In this document: one piece after another, positions 20,618 through 31,200 of the stretch
How positions within the stretch are numbered: the first letter of the stretch is position 1
Layout of the letters: each line of letters opens with the position of its first letter
Source of the DNA: Pseudo-nitzschia pungens
Taxonomy: Eukaryota > Bacillariophyta > Bacillariophyceae > Bacillariales > Bacillariaceae
Assembly: GCA_037355855.1 (NCBI GenBank)
Contig: CM074758.1
Location: forward strand, 4,003,001 to 4,067,000
Reading direction: 5' to 3'
DNA length: 64,000 nt
Notes under the pieces: generated by a model
Database searches by the model: none
The model's input: only the letters and a program-made list of their open reading frames with translations
What the model was told of the DNA's origin: nothing
Made by a program: the position numbers and the translations under genes

Positions 20618-21798
20618 CTATGGTTGCCATGTAGGACTGCCATCGAAGTTTCTTTCGATGCGTCCTCCGTTCTCCATGCAATAGGATTGCATTGCTTGTC
20701 TGATGTAAGCTTGGAAGGATTCATTGGAAGCAGTGCTTCCAGTTGCGTTGGTTCCAGTTGCGTTGGTTCCAGTTGCGTTGGTTCCAGTTGCGTTGGTTCC
20801 AGTTGCGTTGGTTCCAGTTGCGTTGGTTCCAGTTTCGTTGCCAGGAGCCGGAGCAGTGCTGTTGTTGCTGCTTTTGCTCTTTTTGGAATATTTATTCTTT
20901 GGGCATTCGGACCAATCGTGGTCATGACCTGGGATCCTGCAGGGATTGTTATATTTCCTTTTGCCACCGGATGGCTCTTGCTCGTTTTCTTCTTCTTCGG
21001 ATTCAGCGTCGCTGCCACTGCTGTCCAAATTAGAGCTGTTGCTATCGATGCTGTCAGCGTCCGAATCAGAGCTGTTGTTATTGCTGTCAGCGTCCGAATC
21101 AGAATTGTCGGCCGAATCAGCGTTCGTCGCTTTTCGTTTCGTTTGACGTTCTAAGCAGCTCATGTGGTCGACGATGAATTGTACAGTGGTATCTTCTTGT
21201 ATCCCTTGGTGGTTAGACCATAGCTGTTGATCCATTTGCTTGGGTAGGTATGTAGCAGAATGGTCTTAGCTTCTGTTGGTGATAGGTCAGTTCCATGTCC
21301 TTGGAGTCTTTTGGTATATTTGAAGAGAATTTGCATTCGGTCTGCATGGTCTTTGCATGAGACATTGCTTGGTTTCTTTAGCGTTCGAAGGTATGTATGC
21401 ATAATATCTTTGGCGTCTTTGGCATTGCAGTAGTGTTCCTTGATAAAGTCAATGATTGCTGCTTCATATCCTTCGGCGCTTTCTTCATATTGTAATTCAT
21501 CTGGATCCAGGGGATCCTGTAGCATTTCATGCCACTTGGATTGGGTGTCTGTATTTAGACATCTGATGAAGTGAGTGATGTAGTTGGTGGTTGGTAGTCC
21601 CAGGAGCTTTGCGGCGTTCCTGAAGGCCTCTTCAGCAAATAGGAATTCTTCTAGACTGCCTTTGCCGGTGAATAAAGGGATCTTCATGCTGTCTTGTTTT
21701 CCATTCGGATGTGTAATGGAGAGCTTGGTTCTTTTGGGCTTGCTCCTGTTGAAGGAAGGAGTGTAATTGATTGGAGGATCTCTGTAAAGTCCTGCCAT
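20618..21798 (-). pseudogene. gag: Gag of the gag-only element, first unit, one frameshift
   Basis: It starts MAGLYRDPPINYTPSF at 21798, and the capsid-like region is open to about 21200. One indel near 21200-21215 moves the frame, and the continuation (GIQEDTTVQFIVDHMSC...) is open to TAG 20618-20620. The second part has an acidic Ser/Asp/Asn tract, a zinc-knuckle-like CRIPGHDHDWSEC, six tandem GTNAT-type pentapeptides and the end SPTWQP. The N-terminus closely resembles the full gypsy Gag (MAGLYRDPPITYKSSF). It would assemble the particle. With the frameshift, only two partial proteins result unless frameshifting occurs. Confidence 0.82.
20743..20838 (+). repeat. 15-bp tandem repeat inside gag (first unit)
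   Basis: Six near-perfect copies of TTCCAGTTGCGTTGG, encoding the repeated pentapeptide NATGT on the minus strand. The same array recurs at 23567-23662. Confidence 0.9.
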
Positions 21799-22051
21799 AT
21801 TGATTCGTAGCGTTTGATCGATTCGTTGTGCGATCGATTCGTATCGATTGGTTTGTAGAGATCGTTTCGTAGATATCGATCGTTTCGTTCGATCGGTTCT
21901 TGTTTTCTCGGTTTTCGATTCTTTCGGAGGTTGTGATCGATCGTTGTTTCTTTTTGCTTGTCAGGGTATCGATGTATCCCTGTTGTTTTGGATAAAGGAT
22001 GTTTTGGATTCAGTACTGAGTTCCTGTCTGTCTTCTACTTTAAAAGATAAA

Positions 22052-22063
22052 CAGTAATTACTG
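22052..22063 (-). promoter_or_regulatory. Palindromic primer-binding region CAGTAATTACTG
   Basis: A perfect 12-nt palindrome abuts the LTR on the interior side. It is also present at 24876-24887, and at 62017-62028 in the full gypsy element with the flanking GATAAACAGT conserved. The position is that of a primer-binding site, but it does not resemble a common tRNA 3' end. I cannot name the primer. Confidence 0.5.
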
Positions 22064-22359
22064 TGTTACACTCTAAGGTAGAAATACGCGATAGGAGTAT
22101 TTTAAAGAGGTATGATTAATAAATTGTGTTATGAAAGAGAATGGTTGAATACTTTACGAGATGGGAATGATTCCTTGAGTATGGGATGAATGATCGGTGA
22201 GTCATGGGAATCTTTGTTTGAATTGTATGTGTATTCGTGTACGTTGAATAATTCAATATATGTACACGAATATTATATATATTCTTGTATATTGGAGCAC
22301 ATGCGGGATTCAATAATCATTTAGAGCCTCTCGTAGGGGACCTACGTCAACATGTAACA
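22064..22359 (-). repeat. LTR 2 (shared middle LTR) of the gag-only element
   Basis: The 296-bp copy shared by the two interior units. No target duplication flanks it, which is why the two units are not independent insertions. Confidence 0.92.
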
Positions 22360-23441
22360 TAGTTCCCCAATGATTAGGTGAAGTTTGCATGTGGTTCGAT
22401 AGTATAGGTTCGGAGTTGAGTAGTATCGATGGAAAAGAGATATGCGTGTTCGGAGAACCGGTTGAAGATGACGTATGTCCTTTGAAATATTTCAAAGATA
22501 TATGGCAATGTGGATGGAACCGGGATTGAAGAATGTTCTTTGTGATATTGAAGAAATCAAAGATTTGTTTCTTGTTCTTAAGAAGGGTCATAAGGACATG
22601 CTAAAAATAGCAGAAAGAGTCGAAGAAAATTCTTTTTCTCCCCCAACTGTGATGTACCTCTCGGAGTAGTGGAGCTGATTTGAAAATCGGTGGATTTGAA
22701 AGGGATAGCTCTTGGTAGGCATAAAAACACCTCCTGTTGTAATAGGAGTTTAGGTAGGTGAAAAGCCAAGCGTGGGATGTGTTGCTTGCCGTATCTGCGA
22801 TTGTATGAAGGCAGAGAGGGGACGCATTGTTAGTGACGTTATGAGTCATTTAATTCATTCGCGATTTGCCGGATACTTTGCCGGTCTTTTATGGGTGTAT
22901 TTGCAGCAGCCACTGGAGGTTCAAATTTTCGTAACTCCAGAGCACCTCTGTTGGTTTTGAATATGGATTTCGTGGGATTGCTCTTATTATTTTTGGAGCT
23001 CCCTGTGGACTATTTGTTTGTCCGGAACAAGGTTGGCCTTGTTGTTGCTGCTGTACCCTTTGTTTTGTTTTGCGTCTGTACCCTTATCGATTGGGATATG
23101 AATCGATTCATTCATGGCGTTAAGCGTCTGTACCCTTGCAATTGGTGCGCGTCCGAACCTTTTGCTGTTATTTGTATTTGCCATGTTTGAATCTTTTATT
23201 TTATTTATTTGGTTGATTGTCGTTGCCGTCACTGTGGATCGGACTGAGCGCTTTGTGTTGTAGTTCGAACATTTTTATTTTGGTTGCAACAGGGCTCATC
23301 TCTGTAGGTTCCTTCCTCTCTTTTTGGGGAGTTCTCCTCCATGCGTCTTCCCAGTCAGCAGGGCTGAGCTGGCATTCAGTTCCAGGGGAGCTGAAGGCAC
23401 GGTGCTGGATACGGTGATCCTTTTGTTAAGTGTTCGAGTTG

Positions 23442-24622
23442 CTATGGTTGCCATGTAGGACTGCCATCGAAGTTTCTTTCGATGCGTCCTCCGTTCTCCA
23501 TGCAATAGGATTGCATTGCTTGTCTGATGTAAGCTTGGAAGGATTCATTGGAAGCAGTGCTTCCAGTTGCGTTGGTTCCAGTTGCGTTGGTTCCAGTTGC
23601 GTTGGTTCCAGTTGCGTTGGTTCCAGTTGCGTTGGTTCCAGTTGCGTTGGTTCCAGTTTCGTTGCCAGGAGCCGGAGCAGTGCTGTTGTTGCTGCTTTTG
23701 CTCTTTTTGGAATATTTATTCTTTGGGCATTCGGACCAATCGTGGTCATGACCTGGGATCCTGCAGGGATTGTTATATTTCCTTTTGCCACCGGATGGCT
23801 CTTGCTCGTTTTCTTCTTCTTCGGATTCAGCGTCGCTGCCACTGCTGTCCAAATTAGAGCTGTTGCTATCGATGCTGTCAGCGTCCGAATCAGAGCTGTT
23901 GTTATTGCTGTCAGCGTCCGAATCAGAATTGTCGGCCGAATCAGCGTTCGTCGCTTTTCGTTTCGTTTGACGTTCTAAGCAGCTCATGTGGTCGACGATG
24001 AATTGTACAGTGGTATCTTCTTGTATCCCTTGGTGGTTAGACCATAGCTGTTGATCCATTTGCTTGGGTAGGTATGTAGCAGAATGGTCTTAGCTTCTGT
24101 TGGTGATAGGTCAGTTCCATGTCCTTGGAGTCTTTTGGTATATTTGAAGAGAATTTGCATTCGGTCTGCATGGTCTTTGCATGAGACATTGCTTGGTTTC
24201 TTTAGCGTTCGAAGGTATGTATGCATAATATCTTTGGCGTCTTTGGCATTGCAGTAGTGTTCCTTGATAAAGTCAATGATTGCTGCTTCATATCCTTCGG
24301 CGCTTTCTTCATATTGTAATTCATCTGGATCCAGGGGATCCTGTAGCATTTCATGCCACTTGGATTGGGTGTCTGTATTTAGACATCTGATGAAGTGAGT
24401 GATGTAGTTGGTGGTTGGTAGTCCCAGGAGCTTTGCGGCGTTCCTGAAGGCCTCTTCAGCAAATAGGAATTCTTCTAGACTGCCTTTGCCGGTGAATAAA
24501 GGGATCTTCATGCTGTCTTGTTTTCCATTCGGATGTGTAATGGAGAGCTTGGTTCTTTTGGGCTTGCTCCTGTTGAAGGAAGGAGTGTAATTGATTGGAG
24601 GATCTCTGTAAAGTCCTGCCAT
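23442..24622 (-). pseudogene. gag: Gag of the gag-only element, second unit
   Basis: An exact copy of the gag at 20618-21798 shifted by 2824 bp. It has the same start (MAGLYRDPP), the same frameshift, the same GTNAT array and the same end. Because both units share the frameshift, the lesion predates the duplication or is tolerated by the element. Confidence 0.82.
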
Positions 24623-24887
24623 ATTGATTCGTAGCGTTTGATCGATTCGTTGTGCGATCGATTCGTATCGATTGGTTTGTAGAGATCGTTTCGTAGATAT
24701 CGATCGTTTCGTTCGATCGGTTCTTGTTTTCTCGGTTTTCGATTCTTTCGGAGGTTGTGATCGATCGTTGTTTCTTTTTGCTTGTCAGGGTATCGATGTA
24801 TCCCTGTTGTTTTGGATAAAGGATGTTTTGGATTCAGTACTGAGTTCCTGTCTGTCTTCTACTTTAAAAGATAAACAGTAATTACTG

Positions 24888-25183
24888 TGTTACACTCTAA
24901 GGTAGAAATACGCGATAGGAGTATTTTAAAGAGGTATGATTAATAAATTGTGTTATGAAAGAGAATGGTTGAATACTTTACGAGATGGGAATGATTCCTT
25001 GAGTATGGGATGAATGATCGGTGAGTCATGGGAATCTTTGTTTGAATTGTATGTGTATTCGTGTACGTTGAATAATTCAATATATGTACACGAATATTAT
25101 ATATATTCTTGTATATTGGAGCACATGCGGGATTCAATAATCATTTAGAGCCTCTCGTAGGGGACCTACGTCAACATGTAACA
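24888..25183 (-). repeat. LTR 3 of the gag-only element (its 5' end)
   Basis: 296 bp, outermost LTR, followed by the TSD CCCTC at 25184-25188 and then by LINE copy B. Confidence 0.92.
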
Positions 25184-25188
25184 CCCTC

Positions 25189-28100
25189 ATTGCCATCCAT
25201 GGAGATAAAAACCCCAAGGGTCTTGTCAGCATGGTCAACTTCAAACCAATCCAGGGTAGCTCGATTGCCATTCTTGTCAGCAACAGAGAAGTCACCAGGC
25301 ATGTCAGCAATTGAGCGATGTCCCAACCAGATCCATTCCATTTGAAATCAATCAAATAACAGAAGGATTTGGCAGGTTCAATAGCACCACCAGTGGCAAT
25401 AATCCCACCAGCCCACCGGTCAAGAGCTCCCTGAAAGTCAACAGCCAATTCCTCACCAGATGTTGAGGAATCAGAGCCAGCACAAAACAAATCTGTGTCA
25501 TCCACAAAGGCAAAACCCACAAGAGAAACCAGTTGCAGTGACAATGAAGTGATAAGATGGACACCATGCCCAGCCTGTTGCATCATTCGGAAGACAATTG
25601 TTGACACCAAAGCCCAAAGAGTTGGACCAATACCATTGCCTTGGCCACAACCACTGAGAGGAACAGGTTCATCACCATACACAGGGCCTGACCTACCAAA
25701 TCCAGTTTTGATGTGGTGCTTGGCATGTTGCAGAGTAGACAGGAGAACCTCACACACATGGGCAGGAACCCCAAAGCTCTGGAGAGTGAGACCTGCAATG
25801 GGATGAGATATCCTATCATAACAGCCCTTGGCATCATTCATAGCAACAGCACCAGATCTGCGCTTCTGCCGCAACACATCACAGATGAGCTTCTTGTTCA
25901 GGCAGGTGTTGATGGCCTTGTGGTGTTTCCTGCTACCATGTTGATCAACAGCCACTGCATTGGCACGTTCAGCATGGGCAAGAATGCGTCTGCCAATCAT
26001 CTTGTTGTTGATTTGGAACTCAGGAGACATCAGCTGAATAAGCCTCATCTTATCCACTCTATATTCACCAGGTTTCTTGAAGATCTCAACATCAGTGATG
26101 ACCTGCCAAGCAGAAGGAGAGAAGCCAACAATCAATGGGACTGATCTCAGGAGAGTGTCAAACTTGTTCAACTGGGGATCAAGGGCAAAAGCCTTGTGGT
26201 GTGCAAAGCCCAAACAAGAGGGCTCACTGGCGGTGCGTTCCCTCTGGCGTTTCCAGGCAGCAGCATTGTCAGCTGGACAAACTGAATAGTCAAAGGGAGG
26301 CAAACTCAGTATAGAGTCAGGGACTTTGAGACAAGAAAGAAATTCAGAAAGGTATTTGTCAGTGGCAGGAGGAGGATTATATGTGCCATCAAGGACATGA
26401 GCAGAAGCATGGGCAGTGCCTAGGTATCCAAAATCTTGAATGAAGGAGGGATTCATGGAAGGAGTGCCAAGACATTGTTGCTGACGCCTGACATTGGATT
26501 CAGCCATAGCTGGAACCATAGTAGACTGGGACTCCAAGACCTGTTCAACCCCATCATGGCCAACTGCAATAGCTCTCAAGACAGCTGACTTGTTGACACG
26601 TCTTCAAATAAACCTAGCAGCAAGGCCAAGCTCTCGTTGAAGCCGTTCCCTGCGCATCCTGGCACGAATCTGGGAAGCATTCTGGTTGTGAGGCTTGCCT
26701 TCTGCAAGAAGTGCATCCACCAGGCCTTGATTGAAGGAGTCTCTCCATGAGGGGGCCAATTTCTTCACTGCCCGGTATTGCCTGTAAGCTTGTTTCAGAT
26801 GGAGGAGAGCACTGGAGAGATCACTGTGTTCCCCTTTGTAAAGAGAAAGCTTGCAAGCCAGCCTTTTCAAAACAGTATGACTGGTGGACACACCCTGTCT
26901 CAGCTTAACAACACGCCTCCAAAAGTCAATGGTATCACGATAGACTTGCAGCTGTGGTGACAATGGAACCAAACCAGCTCTAGTGTGGCAGAGGTTTTGT
27001 TCAACAGAGAGCCTGAGAGAGGTGGAGGTTGCATGGAGGACTTCATATGTATTGATGAGATCAGCGCGCACAGAAATATCCCCAGACTGAAACTGAGCCA
27101 GTAGGTGCTCCAGCTCAGCTTGGAGAGAAAACACTCCAGCCTTGAGAAAGCTGTGTCGCACACGCTTGAAATACCGTTGACGCAGATGAGGGTGGGAGGA
27201 CTGGAGTTTGGACTTAGAGAGGCTCACAGGAGGTGGCAAATATTTGCCCATGATGCTGCCATTACAGACTTCAATCCAGAGCATTCTATGGTCAGATTCC
27301 ATACCCTGGGCACCACCAAAGGGACAATACCCAGCCCTGAGAACATCAACATTCTCAGAGACCCAAATGGCATCAATTGGCGTTCTGGTAGTGTTTCGGT
27401 TGTGGGTGGCAGGAGGAGAAGACTGACAATGAAGGGTAAGAATGGCCTCTCTGAAACCAAGAGCCTGAAGCTCAAAAGACAAGCCATCAGTCCTAACATC
27501 AGCATTGTGATCAATCCCAACAATGACCTTATCACCTGCCCCCAGACAAGCCTGAAGGGCAGCAGTCAAATCCCTGTGAAAAAGGATGCATGGATTGGGA
27601 CAGAAAAGATTTTCAGCTGCTTGAAAGTAGTGGTACTGTTGATTCCAGACTGAGCCCAGATCCCTATCATTTTCAACGGGGCAGTATGCAGAAAACATGG
27701 TGACAGTGTAGCCATCCCTGCCCTGAAACTTGACAAAGGACCATCTGCCAAGACCAGATGGATCAGCCCCATGAGCAACCTTGTGGGAACTGAACAGTTG
27801 GTCAATGGAAAAACCTGTGCCTCCAGGCTGAAGCCATGTGCAGTCAGAAGCCTCATGCTTGTTGTTGGCAAGATAGGAAAAACTTGAAGGACAGACATTC
27901 TTCATGCGCCGATTGAAAAGGTCACAGGGCAGGAGTTTGGATTCATTCAAACAATGCTCAGCAAAAAGCGCCACACTGGCGTTGCTCTTGACAAATTGAC
28001 AGGAGTTGTGCGGGGACCTGGACATAAAAGCAGCTCTACGCTGAGGTCCAATGTTTTGGAAGGTGATGATGGTGGAATTAGATGATGGAGCTTGAGGAAA

Positions 28101-28277
28101 AGGATGACCAAAACTATCAGAATCCTTAGCAGCAAGAGAGTCTCCATGAAGAGTTAATTGGACAAATTGAGAAGCAGGGAAAGAGGCGGAGGGGGGAAGT
28201 GAAGAACCGGGAGAAGCATTGATGGGATTTGGATTGGAAGGCATCCCATCAAACCTCATACCAGAAAATCTAACCAT
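25189..28277 (-). pseudogene. LINE copy B ORF2, N-terminal block (endonuclease and RT)
   Basis: It starts at ATG 28277 in the ATGGTTAG overlap with ORF1; the frame is open from 28349. Endonuclease motifs are present (GIDHNAD, TPIDAIWV, MESDHRMLW), and RT too (NDAKGCYDRISHP, FVDDTDLFC). Lesions relative to copy A are a TGA in place of CGG near 26600 and a 1-nt deletion near 25321 (WDIAQLL versus WDYRSIAD). The block ends where the gag-only element inserted; the protein continues at 19239. Confidence 0.88.
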
Positions 28278-31200
28278 GATCAGAAGGAAACCGAGTCTGT
28301 CGCACGGTAGAAAGAGTTGCCGGAGCTGATTTGGTGGAGACATTGGCATGGCTCAAATCACTGACACTAGCATCATGGCTGGAGGAGAATGCAATGGCAG
28401 CAACTCCAAGCCTCAAAGCAGAGGCTGCATCTTCCTCACCACCAGGCAAACCAGAAGGCGGGACAGCAGGAACTGCAGGTGAGACAGCAGGAGAGGCCAC
28501 AGAAGAGGCACCAGCCATGGCAGTATTGGGAGGATCAGGAACTGCAGGTGGGACATCAGGAGAGGCACCAGGGGGGGCACCAGCCTTGGCAGCATTGGGA
28601 GGAACACCCCCAGGAGGAGCAGCACCTGCAGGCGGTGAAGCCTGGACAGCAGTGAGGTTGGAAGTGCCAGTAGCTAAGGTATCCATGGATTGGGAATCAT
28701 CAAATCCACCACCACCACTGTCAGAACGAGCTTGGAGGTTGAAGTGCAAATCCAGATCAAAAGTGAGGTCTGGGGCAAGGTCAACTGACAAGTCATCATC
28801 CACAAGCTCCCAATCTCTGGCATCACTGTCTCCAAAGAATGGAAGTGAGGCATCCTGCAATGGGTCTGCAGCCGGTGCAGTTTCCACAACACAATTGGCA
28901 TCAGCATCCCAATGGTAAGCCTCCATTTCAAGCAAGCACTCAGAAGAGAACCACTGTCGAACACAAGAACCATATTGGGCCTCCAGGAAAATAGGCAGGA
29001 AAGACAACATGGCCATTGCTTCAGCCTTGGTAGTGATGTTGTACAAAGCAAGGATCTTGCCCCTGTTTGGACTAGTATCAACAGAAAGAAAGAGAGGCCA
29101 TGACCAATTGTCACGAGTTCTGATGCCCATAAGCACACTGCGCAGGGTCTTCAAACCTAGCCCTTGGCCTAAATCAACAGGAAGATCAAGATCCACTACA
29201 CCCAAAACAGGAGCAGTTTCATGGCTCTCAATAAATTTGGCTTGGCGGTGCTTGGCTTGGCGAACAGTCTTGAGCTTGGAAGGGGGGAGGGGCCTGTCAG
29301 AAGGATTGGTAGCTGTCTCAATGAACTTGTAGAATTTACCATCAGGGAGAGAGGCAATGTCTGAAGGTTTGCAACGATTGAACTGGGCTTTGAGGAGCTT
29401 AACAGTTTGGGCGCGCTTTGTAGCATCACATAAAACATGAGCAGCCAGAATCGGATTGGGATCAGGAGTTCTGGAGTTGTCCAGGCTGATACTCTTCCTG
29501 ATAACAGCAATAGGACATGCCTGAAACCTGGGATGAGTCTGGAGCAATTCGTTGTAGTGGTCAAGATCAAAACTCTGCATGTAGGAGCCAAGGAGAAAAC
29601 CACAGGTGACAATGACTGGGGCTTGTATGTGGTCAAACTTCAGGTCCATGTCACGATCCCTGAGCCTCTGGAGCAAGGGTACAGACAATAGAGTCTCCAG
29701 GGAAACAAAGAACCGTAAGTGAGGAGCAGTTCTGCTGCGAATCCAGAGCTGAGCAACATACAATTCCAAGGTTTTCCTGTCAGGAAGTGTAGTCCAAAGC
29801 TTGGTAACAGGCTTGGCCTTGGGGTTGAGCCGGGCTCTTGAGGGAAAAACATACAACACCAGGCGCTTGTCAACAGTCCAAAGGAGATCCAAAGCTTCCT
29901 TGAGAGACTTGAGCAGTTCATCATACAGCTCCCCAGGGCGTTGAGACATCAACCGGGGAAGGGACAGAGTGACAAAAGAACTATGGGAACATTTGGTACC
30001 TGCAGTGACATCCACTGGAGCCCGGGAATCACTTGAGCAAACCCCTCGACGTTGGAGGAAATGACCAGCAGAAGAGGACAAGACAGTAGCACCACCACCA
30101 CCAGGAAGAAAGGACACTGATTTGTAAGTGGAAGCATCATCAGCCGCAGATGGCACAGGTGTAGGAGGTCTCTTCTTGAAATGCCAGTGGGAGCCAAGCA
30201 CCTGGTTGGCTGCCAACCAAACTTTTCCTTCAGTGCTTGGCAGAAGGTTGCCCTCACAATACAAGTCATCAAAACACTCAGGAGACATCTTGACCAGACC
30301 AATAAGACATTTCTTCAGAGCCTGGCCAGAGGGTTGCTTGGTCCATGCTGGGGCAGAGCCTTGAAAGCAAGCAGAGGCAAGAGAGGCCAAGGAATCTACA
30401 GAGGCAATGCGCCAATCAGGATTGTCCGGAAAAGCCTGAGAGTAAACAGGAGGGATGGCAGTCTGGCAAATATCATGGATGGATTTCTTGTCTTTACCCT
30501 CCTTCTTGCTGAAAAAGTGGGTAGGGCTTGGACACCCAGCCCATAAGCGGGAACCTGTTGGAGATTTGCAAAAGGCTTGAATTGCAGGAGGTATGGGAGA
30601 CCTGCCAGAGCAGGGACCCTGACCATAAAAACACCAGAAGAAGGAATCAGAATGAGCCCTGTTTGCAGCAGCCAGAGCCTCCTTGCGTTGGGATTGGCGT
30701 GCTTTCTGCTGAGAGGGATCAGACTTCTGGGCAGAGGAAAAGGCAAGAGTAGATTGCTTGAGGATAGATGAAGCAGGGACCTTGCCTGAGGTCACAGAAC
30801 CCATTGGTGTGTGTCCAGACGGCTTTTGGCCTGGCAGCTGGGAGCCTGACTGCGGGGATCCTGGCTGCTGGGAGCCTGACTGCTGGGAGCCTGACTGCTG
30901 GGAGCCTGGCTGCTGGGATCCTGACGGCTGGGGGCCTGTCAGCTGGGGATCTGACGGCAGAGTACCTGACTTCGGAGAGCCTGACTGCTGGGAGCCTAAC
31001 TGAGAAGCTGCTGACAGAGAAGAAGGCTTTAAGGAATCCCCTGGAGCAGATTCAGTGCCAAGCATATCAACATCAGAAAGCACACTTGCAGATGAGGACA
31101 CAGAAGAAGAGGAAGACATATCGTCAACAGAAGACCCATGCATAGAGGATGAAGAGGCTGAGGAGGCTGATGAAGAGGATGATCTGGTAGCAAGAGCAGG

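Larger units (their letters stand above)
19240..25183 (-). mobile_element. Gag-only gypsy-like element in tandem form LTR-int-LTR-int-LTR
   Basis: Three LTRs (19240-19535, 22064-22359, 24888-25183) separate two interiors of 2528 bp. The repeat period is exactly 2824 bp and I see no difference between units. LTR ends are perfect inverted repeats (TGTTACA...TGTAACA). A single 5-bp TSD, CCCTC, flanks the whole array (19235-19239, 25184-25188) and none occurs internally, so the array is one integration unit or a later expansion in place. The interior encodes Gag and the beginning of the Gag-Pol linker, but no protease core, RT or integrase. Gag, LTR ends and primer region resemble the full gypsy element at 54694-62361, which probably supplied the enzymes. 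Confidence 0.9.

Noticed and set aside
20606..21154. 182-aa plus-strand ORF in the gag-only element (and its copy at 23430-23978)
   Set aside because: Antisense to the repeat-rich part of gag; its CVGSS repeats are just the 15-bp array read on the other strand.
19240..22359. Two independent insertions of the gag-only element
   Set aside because: The middle LTR is shared and has no flanking target duplication; only the outer ends carry CCCTC.
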